From GCA-003244245 sp035606945 (lineage in GTDB: Bacteria > Actinomycetota > Actinomycetes > Mycobacteriales > Pseudonocardiaceae): a stretch of DNA of 64,000 nt. The position numbers and the translations under genes are program-made. The notes under the pieces were generated by a model. It was not told the DNA's origin and did not search any database. It saw nothing but the letters and a program-made list of their open reading frames with translations. Below, piece by piece: positions 43,531-50,948 of this stretch. The first letter of the stretch is position 1, and each line of letters opens with the position of its first letter. The stretch lies in contig DATNDR010000126.1 of the NCBI GenBank assembly GCA_035606945.1, positions 59,669 to 123,668 of the forward strand, written 5' to 3'.

Positions 43531-44583
43531 GTGCTGCACGCCGAGGTGGTAGTTCGACGTGGCGAGTTCACCCTGGACGTGGCGGTGCACGTGGCACCCG
43601 GCGAGGTGGTCGCGGTGCTCGGACGCAACGGGTCGGGCAAATCCACCCTGCTGTCCGCCGTCGCCGGGCTGCTGCGTCCGGACCGCGGATGCGTCGTGCT
43701 CGGTGATCGGGTCCTCACCAACACCGCAGCCGGGGTGGTACTGCCGCCGCATCAGCGGCGTATCGGGCTGCTGGCGCAGCAGCCGCTGCTGTTCCCCCAT
43801 CTGTCGGTGCTGGACAACGTCGCATTCGGCCCGCTGGCTACCGGGGCCGCCCGGCGCGACGCCCGGCAGGCGGCACTGCGGCACCTCACCGAGGTCGACG
43901 CGGCCCAGTTCGCCGACCGGCGCCCCGGGCGGCTGTCGGGCGGGCAGGCCCAGCGCGTCGCATTGGCCCGCGCCCTGGCCTCGCAACCTGAGCTGCTGCT
44001 GCTGGATGAACCACTGTCCGCGGTGGACGTGGAATTCGCTCCCGCGCTGCGATCGCTGCTGCAAACAGTGCTGGCCGACCGGGTGGCCCTCATCGTGACC
44101 CATCAGGTGATCGACGCGTTGATGCTGGCTGACCGGGTGGTGGTGCTCGACGGTGGCCGCGTGGTGGAGCAGGGCCCGACCCGGGAAGTGCTCACCCGGC
44201 CGCGCAGCGGCTTCGCTGCGCGGCTGGCCGGGCTGAACCTGGTCACCGGTACCGCCACCGCGTCCGGGTTGCTGGCCGACGACGGTACCGAGCTATCCGG
44301 CCTGAACGAGTTTCCCGTCGTCGGTACCCCGGCCGTTGCGGTGTTCACGCCCGGCGCGGTGGCGATCTACGTCGATCCGCCGAAAGGCAGCCCCCGCAAC
44401 GTGATCCACGACCGAGTCGAAGTCGTCGAGCCCAACGGCACCCTGGTGCGGGTTCGCGGCAATGGCGGCCTAGCAGCGGACATCACCCCCGCCGCGGCCG
44501 TCGAGCTTGGGCTGCGGACCGGCGCCGGAGTCTGGTTCGTCGTCAAAGCCGCCGAGATCGCCATCTACCCGCGACACGCCTGA
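43531..44583 (+). CDS. modC: Molybdate ABC transporter ATPase
   Basis: 350 residues. Walker A GRNGSGKST (31-39), Q-loop LLAQQPLLFPHLSV, signature LSGGQAQR (about 136-143), Walker B LLLLDEP and the H-loop Val-Thr-His. The last 65 residues form a TOBE domain (RVRGNGGLAADITPAAAVEL), which binds oxyanion and gives feedback control. The uptake operon with the upstream regulator is complete. Confidence 0.95.
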   Translation: MLHAEVVVRRGEFTLDVAVHVAPGEVVAVLGRNGSGKSTLLSAVAGLLRPDRGCVVLGDRVLTNTAAGVVLPPHQRRIGLLAQQPLLFPHLSVLDNVAFGPLATGAARRDARQAALRHLTEVDAAQFADRRPGRLSGGQAQRVALARALASQPELLLLDEPLSAVDVEFAPALRSLLQTVLADRVALIVTHQVIDALMLADRVVVLDGGRVVEQGPTREVLTRPRSGFAARLAGLNLVTGTATASGLLADDGTELSGLNEFPVVGTPAVAVFTPGAVAIYVDPPKGSPRNVIHDRVEVVEPNGTLVRVRGNGGLAADITPAAAVELGLRTGAGVWFVVKAAEIAIYPRHA

Positions 44584-44780
44584 CTCCCTTTCCACGCGCT
44601 TTCGCTTCCTCGCGCGGGTACGTGCCAGCAACCACGCCTTTGACGCATGAACTGCACGGCGGGTGGCATGGCGCGCCGTTACAGGGGGGATCCGACCGGG
44701 AGCGGCTCAGCCTGCACAGTCCGCGCCGCACTCCAGGGCCGCCCTGCCGCATGATGAGCAGGGCCGCGTGACGCGGTAGG

Positions 44781-44849
44781 AAGGTGCTTAAAGCATCCAT
44801 GAGACCGTGCACAGGCGGGCAGAAAGGTGCACAAGCATCCATGAGACCG
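44781..44849 (+). repeat. Duplicated start region of the acyl-CoA synthetase gene
   Basis: AAGGTGC.AAGCATCCATGAGACCG occurs at 44781-44807 and 44824-44849, 42-43 bases apart. Each copy includes an in-frame ATG (44799 and 44841) and a ribosome-binding-like AAGG. The 200 bases before it (44584-44780) show no gene. Confidence 0.85.
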
Positions 44850-46484
44850 CGGGCGTCGTATGTGTCGGGAGTGTCGAGCGTCGGGTTGCTTGGCGACACG
44901 ATCGGGGACAACTTCGATCGTGCAGCCACGCGCTGGCCCAATCGGGATGCGCTGATCGACTGCGCGAGCCAGCGCCGATGGACATATGCGCAGCTGCAAG
45001 CGGAAATCGACGCGCTGGCGCACGGGCTGCTGGGCGCCGGGATCGGCAAGGGAGACCGGGTCGGTATCTGGGCGCCGAACTGCGCGGAGTGGCTGTTCAC
45101 CCAGTACGCCACCGCGAAGATCGGCGCGATCCTGGTCACCATCAACCCGGCCTACCGCACCAGTGAACTGGAGTACGTGCTCAACCGGGCCGGGATCCGG
45201 CTGTTGATCGCGGCGACGTCGTTCAAGACCGCCGACTACGCTGCGATGATCGAGCAGGTGCGGCCCGGCTGCCCCGCGCTGCAACGGGTGGTGCTGATCG
45301 GTTCCCCCGAGTGGGATGCCCTCCCGGTGCACGGCGCTGACCCTGCAGCACTGAGGGCAGCGTTAGCAGTGCTATCTCCGGACGACCCGATCAACATCCA
45401 GTACACCTCGGGCACTACCGGGTTTCCCAAGGGCGCCACGCTGTCGCACCACAACATCCTCAACAACGGCTACTTCGTCGGTGAACTGTGCGGCTACACC
45501 GAGGCGGACCGGATCTGCGTGCCGGTGCCGCTGTACCACTGCTTCGGCATGGTGATGGGCAACCTGGCCGCCACCTCACACGGCGCGGCGCTGGTGTATC
45601 CGGCCCCGTCGTTCGAGCCGGCGGCGACCCTGTCCGCCGTCGCTCAGCAGCGGTGCACCTCGCTGTACGGGGTGCCCACCATGTTCATTGCCATGCTCGC
45701 CGCCGCCGACTTCGAGTCCTACGACCTGTCGTCGCTGCGGACCGGGATCATGGCGGGCTCGCCCTGCCCGGTGGAAGTGATGAAGCAGGTCGTCGACCGG
45801 ATGGGCATGACGGAGGTGACTATCTGCTACGGCATGACCGAAACCTCGCCGGTATCCACCCAGACCCGGGCCGACGACACGCTGGAGCGGCGGGTGTCCA
45901 CGGTCGGCCGGGTGCACCCGCACCTCGAAGTGAAGATCATCGATCCGGACACCGGGCTGACGGTGCCGCGCGGCGCTCCTGGCGAGCTGTGCACTCGCGG
46001 GTACTCGGTCATGCTCGGCTACTGGGAACAGCCGGAGCAGACCGCCGAGGTGATCGACCAGGCCCGCTGGATGCACACCGGCGACATCGCGGTGATGGAC
46101 GCCGAGGGCTACCTCAACATCACCGGGCGGATCAAGGACCTGGTCATCCGCGGCGGTGAGAACATCTACCCGCGGGAGATCGAGGAATTTCTCTACACCC
46201 ACCCGGATATCCTGGATGCGCAGGTGATCGGGGTGCCCGACGCGCGCTACGGCGAGGAGCTCTGCGCCTGGGTGCGGCTGCGGCCGGGCTCGCCCGAACT
46301 CACCGCCGAGGCACTGCGCGACTACGCCGCGGGCAGGCTCGCGCACTACAAGATCCCCCGGTACGTGCACCTGGTGGAGGAGTTCCCGATGACCGTCACC
46401 GGCAAGGTTCGGAAGGTGGAGATGCGGGAACGCTCCGTGCAGCTACTCGGGCTGGCCCACCTCGCCGCTCGTAAGTACGCCTAA
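44841..46484 (+). CDS. Acyl-CoA synthetase / AMP-binding enzyme
   Basis: 547 residues from ATG 44841; ATG 44799 or GTG 44784 would add 14 or 19 residues. The AMP-binding signature YTSGTTGFPKGA is at about 187-198, then YWEQPEQTAEV, the hinge GRIKDLVIRGGENIYPREIE (about 429) and the catalytic Lys region TGKVRKVEM (about 519). This is the medium/long-chain fatty-acid FadD type. The exact acid cannot be told. It stands alone between modC and the cold-shock gene. Confidence 0.92.
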   Translation: MRPRASYVSGVSSVGLLGDTIGDNFDRAATRWPNRDALIDCASQRRWTYAQLQAEIDALAHGLLGAGIGKGDRVGIWAPNCAEWLFTQYATAKIGAILVTINPAYRTSELEYVLNRAGIRLLIAATSFKTADYAAMIEQVRPGCPALQRVVLIGSPEWDALPVHGADPAALRAALAVLSPDDPINIQYTSGTTGFPKGATLSHHNILNNGYFVGELCGYTEADRICVPVPLYHCFGMVMGNLAATSHGAALVYPAPSFEPAATLSAVAQQRCTSLYGVPTMFIAMLAAADFESYDLSSLRTGIMAGSPCPVEVMKQVVDRMGMTEVTICYGMTETSPVSTQTRADDTLERRVSTVGRVHPHLEVKIIDPDTGLTVPRGAPGELCTRGYSVMLGYWEQPEQTAEVIDQARWMHTGDIAVMDAEGYLNITGRIKDLVIRGGENIYPREIEEFLYTHPDILDAQVIGVPDARYGEELCAWVRLRPGSPELTAEALRDYAAGRLAHYKIPRYVHLVEEFPMTVTGKVRKVEMRERSVQLLGLAHLAARKYA

Positions 46485-46630
46485 GGCGGATCTATGTGGC
46501 CGGGACAGCCCCAAAAGCGGTGGGAAGTCGTAAGCTGGGAGCCACGCGTCCCGGGTGCGTTCGGGGCGCGTTCGTCTTGCTGGTCGTACACCTCCGGCAG
46601 GCGGTACTCCACGAGGGAACGGTGAGGTCA

Positions 46631-47017
46631 GTGCCGACCGGCAAGGTCAAGTGGTACGACGCGGGCAAGGGCTTCGGATTCGTCACCCAGGATGGAGGTG
46701 CCGACGTCTACGTGCGGTCCACCGCGCTTCCGTCCGGAGTGACTGATCTGAAGTCCGGTCAGCGGGTCGAGTTCGGTGTGGCCGACGGGCGGCGCGGCCC
46801 GCAGGCGTTGTCGGTGCGGTTGCTGGAGTCGCCGCCGTCGGTGGCCGAAGCGCGGCGCCGGCCTGCCGAGGAGCTGCACGGCATGATCGACGACATGATC
46901 AGGTTGCTGGAGTCGCGGGTCCAACCCGATCTGCGCCGTGGCCGCTATCCCGACCGCCGCACCACCAAACGCATCGGTGAAGTCGTCCGGGCGGTAGCTC
47001 ACGAGCTCGATCCCTGA
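46631..47017 (+). CDS. Cold-shock domain protein with extended C-terminus
   Basis: 128 residues from GTG 46631 with GAGG upstream. The cold-shock domain (PTGKVKWYDAGKGFGFVTQD) carries RNP1 KGFGFV; RNP2 is DVYVR where most members have VFVH, so one stacking residue is lost. About 60 further residues (AEELHGMIDDMIRLLESRVQ, then Arg-rich) form a helical extension like that of mycobacterial CspB. Confidence 0.9.
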   Translation: MPTGKVKWYDAGKGFGFVTQDGGADVYVRSTALPSGVTDLKSGQRVEFGVADGRRGPQALSVRLLESPPSVAEARRRPAEELHGMIDDMIRLLESRVQPDLRRGRYPDRRTTKRIGEVVRAVAHELDP

Positions 47018-47024
47018 CGGGCAT

Positions 47025-47083
47025 GTTGGTAGCTCTTCAAGTACCGCCAACCCCGGCCCGAAGGGTCTCAAACGACGGCCAAC
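47025..47083. repeat. Repeat family D, copy 3
   Basis: A 59-base element from GTTGGTAGCTCTTCAAGTAC to CGACGGCCAAC, eight bases after the cold-shock stop. It lies between convergent genes. Confidence 0.8.
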
Positions 47084-47101
47084 TCCGCTAGCGCCGAGGC
47101 C

Positions 47102-48238
47102 TCATGTCAACTGGCGGACTACGTGGCCGGGCTCATCAAGCCAGATCCACTGGCGCCCGTGGTGGCTGGACAAGCCGAACCGATCGAGTCCTGGCTCACC
47201 CTGTTCGTACCACCAGTCGTAGGCGGTCTCGGCCTCATCCCAGAGTTTGCGGGACCCGAGTTGCCGCACGGTGAACGAGGTTGGGTCGTTCAGGTTGGCG
47301 TCCAGCTGCGCCCATGATCGGGTTGTTCCGTCGTCCAAGTCCAGCGTGTGGTGCCGCTCGCCGCGGGAGTTCCACTGCACTATCAGGCAGCACGACGCCA
47401 GCCGCGCGCCGATGCCGAAGAGGCCCTTGTTCGGGTTGAGCATCCGATCCAGATCACTACCGCGGCAGTCCGTGGTGGTGATCCGGGCCTGCGCGATGTC
47501 GCTGGGCGTGGGCGACCAGCCATAGAGTGAGCGGCGCTGGCTGCGAATCCGCATGAAAGCCAGGTCGCCGGAGAACCTGCCGCGGGCGATGCCGTCGTAA
47601 CCCAGGTCGAGGCTGAGCATGACCCCGTTGGACCAGTCCGTTCCCCACGGGGTCACCACGCGGCCGCCCAGCCGGAGCTGGTCGAGCCAGGCGGGGGACA
47701 CGACCTCGCGCACCGCCGCGGTGGAGATCACCCGGTCATAGGGTGCGCCCGGCGGGTACCCGTCCAGGCCATCTCCGGTGATCACGAGCGGGTGGAATCC
47801 GGCAGTGGTGAGCGCCAGCCGGGCGGCCCGCGCCAGGTCCGGGTCCACCTCGATCGTGACCACCCGGCCGTGCTCGCCGACCAGGCGCGACAGCAGTGCG
47901 GCGTTCCAGCCGGTGCCGGTGCCGATCTCCAGCACGGATTGCTGCTGGTGCACGTCGAGGGTGGCCAGCATGTCGGCGACGATGCTGGGCTGGCTGCCCG
48001 AGCTGGAGGGCACGCTGCCGATCCCGCCGCAGCGCTGCTCACCGAAGTCGACCTGGGTGATGACGGGTGCGTCCGCAGCCACCGCGGCGTGCCACGCGTC
48101 CGGGTCGGTGTGCTTGGACAACGCCACGAGAGCGTTACCGGAATCGTCGTCCACCCAGATGATGTCCGGAATGAACGCTGTACGCGGTATCTCGCCGAAT
48201 AGGACGCCCCAAAAAGACGATGAGTCAACGTCTATCAC
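47102..48238 (-). CDS. PIMT-like methyltransferase of the RiPP-associated type
   Basis: 378 residues from GTG 48238. The N-terminal two-thirds are a protein-isoaspartate-methyltransferase fold: FGEIPRTAFIPDIIWVDD, SQPSIVADML, the SAM motif VLEIGTGTGWNAALL (about 102-116), VVTIEVDPDLA and RVISTAAVREV. A 150-residue C-terminal domain follows, as in methyltransferases that act on ribosomal peptides (TIGR04188/TIGR04364 type, from memory). No lanthipeptide synthetase or ATP-grasp gene is adjacent. The start overlaps a 43-codon gene by 4 bases. Confidence 0.85.
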   Translation of the reverse strand: MIDVDSSSFWGVLFGEIPRTAFIPDIIWVDDDSGNALVALSKHTDPDAWHAAVAADAPVITQVDFGEQRCGGIGSVPSSSGSQPSIVADMLATLDVHQQQSVLEIGTGTGWNAALLSRLVGEHGRVVTIEVDPDLARAARLALTTAGFHPLVITGDGLDGYPPGAPYDRVISTAAVREVVSPAWLDQLRLGGRVVTPWGTDWSNGVMLSLDLGYDGIARGRFSGDLAFMRIRSQRRSLYGWSPTPSDIAQARITTTDCRGSDLDRMLNPNKGLFGIGARLASCCLIVQWNSRGERHHTLDLDDGTTRSWAQLDANLNDPTSFTVRQLGSRKLWDEAETAYDWWYEQGEPGLDRFGLSSHHGRQWIWLDEPGHVVRQLT

Positions 48239-48366
48239 TTGCCGCCCTTGTCCTCCTCGTCGTGCCTACCGCCACCGGATTCGCTCACATCTTTGGTAGT
48301 CGAGTGGTCGTAGTCATCCTTGTGCCCGTCACGGTCGATCTTGTTATCGTGCTGACTATCAGTCAT
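48235..48366 (-). CDS. 43-residue Asp-rich peptide, possible methyltransferase substrate
   Basis: ATG 48366 to TGA 48235. GAGGA lies 8 bases before the start, and the stop overlaps the methyltransferase GTG by 4 bases, so translation is probably coupled. The sequence begins MTDSQHDNKIDRDGHKDDYD and ends GGGRHDEEDKGGK. It has 10 Asp, 3 Glu, 4 His, 5 Lys and 6 Gly, no Cys, and one Asp-Gly pair, the preferred site for aspartimide formation. It has no membrane or signal segment. Being a modified precursor is inference; a small accessory protein is the alternative. Confidence 0.65.
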   Translation of the reverse strand: MTDSQHDNKIDRDGHKDDYDHSTTKDVSESGGGRHDEEDKGGK

Positions 48367-48425
48367 AACAGGTCCTCGCTACTGTCCCGTGGCGTCGTAG
48401 GCCGCTGCGACCACACCGGTCCAGA

Positions 48426-48839
48426 TCACGGAATTCGCTGGTGACCGGCTGGCCGCCGGGAGCCGGGCATCGGGGGCTGCCGCTCCACCGGCGGCCAGCC
48501 GGTGTCTTCGGTGGGACACACGGACCTTTGGGCGACAGTCATGGCCGGCGTTTCCCACGTCAATACCTCGTTGAGCACGTCGAGAACACTGCCCTCGATC
48601 TGCCGTTGCACCAGGGCGTTTCGCGACACGATCAGCGGAGATACCCGCTTGCGCCAGGCGAAGCAGTCACGGCTGAAGCCCTCGATATGGATCAAGTCGA
48701 CGCAGTCGTCACTGACTCGGTATCCCACCAGAGGACCATCCTCGCCAAACGCCGCGCGCTGGAACGTGAAGCCGCCCTGCTTGGCGTAATCAAGGAGCCG
48801 CTTCGCGATCGCCAGATCCGCACCATCGGTTTCCTGCAC
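48426..48839 (-). CDS. Hypothetical protein, 137 residues
   Basis: GTG 48839 with GAGG 8 bases upstream. Begins MQETDGADLAIAKRLLDYAK, followed by GGFTFQRAAFGEDGPLVGYR and HIEGFSRDCFAWRKRVSPLI; the last 40 residues are Pro-rich. No domain recognised. It is the first gene of a minus-strand unit followed by the peptide (59-base gap) and the methyltransferase. Confidence 0.65.
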   Translation of the reverse strand: MQETDGADLAIAKRLLDYAKQGGFTFQRAAFGEDGPLVGYRVSDDCVDLIHIEGFSRDCFAWRKRVSPLIVSRNALVQRQIEGSVLDVLNEVLTWETPAMTVAQRSVCPTEDTGWPPVERQPPMPGSRRPAGHQRIP

Positions 48840-49106
48840 CGGCCGTCACCTCACCCGGCTCGGTGACGGATCGCGCAACCCATGCAGGTACACCCAGATT
48901 CCTGTTGGTGCGAGTACCGGACGCTGATACCGGCACGATTGCCCCTCTCGTCGTCGCAGTGACTGGCACGAGACTCGTTCGCCTAAGCCCCTCGTGACAG
49001 CCCGGCCTACTATGCAACGGATCACATAATATTACAAGGCCCATTGACTAGCGGGTCGTTGCCGGGGACACTTCACCCGAGCGTCCACCAATGGAGAGGG
49101 GAACCC
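48840..49106. promoter_or_regulatory. Divergent promoter region
   Basis: A 267-base gap between two divergent three-gene units. An AT-rich island (CACATAATATTACAAG, about 49024-49039) stands out in this GC-rich DNA and is a likely -10 region for the plus-strand unit. The Scr1-type regulator at 49871 is the obvious candidate to bind here. Confidence 0.45.
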
Positions 49107-49298
49107 ATGGCACTCACGGTCACGACCCTGTGGAGAGCGGAGTGCGGAGACGACGAGGCATGCGCCGGTGAGTACCAGATCAAGGAACGACCTGGCATCC
49201 GGTACCTGGTCGCCACGCGCACCACCGACCCGGACGTCCTGGCGGTGATCCCCAATGTGGGGCCGGGAGAGCTCGTCGTCGAAGTTCCGGAGGTGTGA
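49107..49298 (+). CDS. Small hypothetical protein, 63 residues
   Basis: ATG 49107 follows GGAGAGGGG. MALTVTTLWRAECGDDEACA has two Cys six residues apart; the end is GPGELVVEVPEV. It is acidic and does not look like DUF397, the usual small partner of Scr1-type regulators. The next gene follows within 6 bases. Confidence 0.65.
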   Translation: MALTVTTLWRAECGDDEACAGEYQIKERPGIRYLVATRTTDPDVLAVIPNVGPGELVVEVPEV

Positions 49299-49303
49299 TC
49301 CCG

Positions 49304-49858
49304 ATGCTGGGCGTCGCGGAGCTGCGGCCCTACCTGGAAACCCACTTCACGAAGACACTGTTCCGGCTGGAGACACTGGCCGCCTACGACGTCGCCTCGG
49401 AGAGTTCGGACCTGGCCCGCTACCTCGCTGGGGAACCAGACCCGACCCCGGAACGACGGCAGCCCTGGCTGGACCGGCTCAGTGCCGAGGTATCCCGGGG
49501 ACAGCAGCGGCGCCGGGTCCACACCGTGACCCTGCCGCTGTCGGACTACCTGCGGTTCGAGTGCGAGTGGGCCTATGCGCTCAACCCGTACGAGGACATC
49601 CGTATCCTGGAACTCACCGAGCAGCGAACCGATCTGCAAGCCTTGGTCGACGCCGCGGGCGGGGACTTCTATCTCGCTGACGAGGAGCACGTGATCCGCT
49701 TGCATTACACCGCCGAGAACCAGCCGCTAGGCATCGTGGCGGACAGCTCGCCCCCCGTCGTCGCGGAATACCGGCATATCGCGGAGACACTGTGGTCCGA
49801 GGCTGAGCCGTTCAAGTCGTGGTGGGCAGCGCATCCGCAATTCCACCGGGACCGCTGA
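49304..49858 (+). CDS. DUF6879 family protein
   Basis: 184 residues from ATG 49304, 10 bases after GGAGG; GTG 49295 overlapping the preceding stop is an alternative. LFRLETLAAYDVASES, RRVHTVTLPLSDYLRFECEW, NPYEDIRILELTE and DFYLADEEHVIRLHYTAEN match this actinomycete family, which is often found next to Scr1-type XRE regulators. Biochemical role unknown. The regulator follows 12 bases later. Confidence 0.75.
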   Translation: MLGVAELRPYLETHFTKTLFRLETLAAYDVASESSDLARYLAGEPDPTPERRQPWLDRLSAEVSRGQQRRRVHTVTLPLSDYLRFECEWAYALNPYEDIRILELTEQRTDLQALVDAAGGDFYLADEEHVIRLHYTAENQPLGIVADSSPPVVAEYRHIAETLWSEAEPFKSWWAAHPQFHRDR

Positions 49859-49870
49859 GGGGCCCTGGCG

Positions 49871-50788
49871 GTGAGCACGGCTCCCGGTAGAGGCGGTCGA
49901 GACGAACTGTCCCGGTCGCTCAGAGAATTACGGGAGGCCGCCGGCCTGACGCAGGTGCCCGCCGCAGCCGCCGCGGGCATCAGCCAAGCAGGGCTGTCCC
50001 GGATAGAACGCGGCGGGTTGCTGCCCGCACCGGAGACCGTGGAAGCACTCGCGCGGGTCTACGGCGCCGACCCGGACACCACCACCCGGCTGGTGGAGCT
50101 GGCCACCGCGATCCGCCCCGAGTACCTGGACTCCCGGATCATCATGCAGCGCGGCATCAACCACTTCCAGCAACGCCTAGGGAAGGTCGAGCAATCATCG
50201 GCCCTCGTCCGCGCCTACCAGCCGAACATCATCCTCGGGATGCTGCAGACCGCCGCGTACGCAGAGGTCGTCTTCACCTCCCGGGGCCGTACCGCGCCCC
50301 AGACGGCGGACGGCGTGGCCAGCCGGCTCGCCAGGCAAGCAGCCCTGACGGAACCCGGCCGGGACTGGGTGCTGATCCAGACCGAGGGCGCGCTGGACTG
50401 GTGCGTCCGCGATGCCACGCTGATGGCCGAGCAGATTGACCACATCATCGAGGTAACCCGGCTACCGAACGTCCGGTTCGGGCTGATCATCCGCCGCACC
50501 CCGACGACAATCCTGGCGCCGCACGGCTTCCACATCTTCGATGCCCGCGCGGTGCAGGTCGGCATCAAGACCGCGGTCGCGCTGATCGACAACGCCGAGG
50601 ACATCGCCACCTACGAAACACTATTCAGTGAGCTTGAACGGATGGCGGTGTTTGGGGACGATGCCCGCGCCGAGCTGAGTCGTATAGCCGATGAGTACCG
50701 GCGCGCACCCGATTTCCCAGTAAATGAGGAAATCAGGCCTCAGCGAAGGTTCGAGCCCGTCCAGGGCCATCACAATCCCAGAACGTGA
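49871..50788 (+). CDS. Scr1-type XRE transcriptional regulator
   Basis: 305 residues from GTG 49871. The helix-turn-helix covers about 15-68 (LRELREAAGLTQVPAAAAAG, ISQAGLSRIERGG). The C-terminal DUF5753 domain includes IILGMLQTAAYAEVVF, LIQTEGALDWCVRD and LPNVRFGLIIRRTPT. Such regulators are multicopy in actinomycetes and are thought to act as antitoxin-like or developmental regulators with small partners. Here it ends the plus-strand unit. Confidence 0.9.
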   Translation: MSTAPGRGGRDELSRSLRELREAAGLTQVPAAAAAGISQAGLSRIERGGLLPAPETVEALARVYGADPDTTTRLVELATAIRPEYLDSRIIMQRGINHFQQRLGKVEQSSALVRAYQPNIILGMLQTAAYAEVVFTSRGRTAPQTADGVASRLARQAALTEPGRDWVLIQTEGALDWCVRDATLMAEQIDHIIEVTRLPNVRFGLIIRRTPTTILAPHGFHIFDARAVQVGIKTAVALIDNAEDIATYETLFSELERMAVFGDDARAELSRIADEYRRAPDFPVNEEIRPQRRFEPVQGHHNPRT

Positions 50789-50948
50789 GGATGAGTACCG
50801 CAGAGCGCCATCTCACATGCTGTACCTCTGAGCGATCGTTCTAGCGTGCCCGGATTACAGCGGCGTCGGCCACCGGTAGTGGGAGCCCGGGTGGGCGAAC
50901 CACACATGAGAGCGTGGACCGTTCCGGTCGCCGACAGGCCGACGGCGT

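Noticed and set aside
48220..48444. 74-codon plus-strand ORF with hydrophobic start
   Set aside because: It overlaps the minus-strand peptide gene and its flanks. The minus-strand frame has a good ribosome-binding site and a stop/start overlap with the methyltransferase, so it explains the region better.
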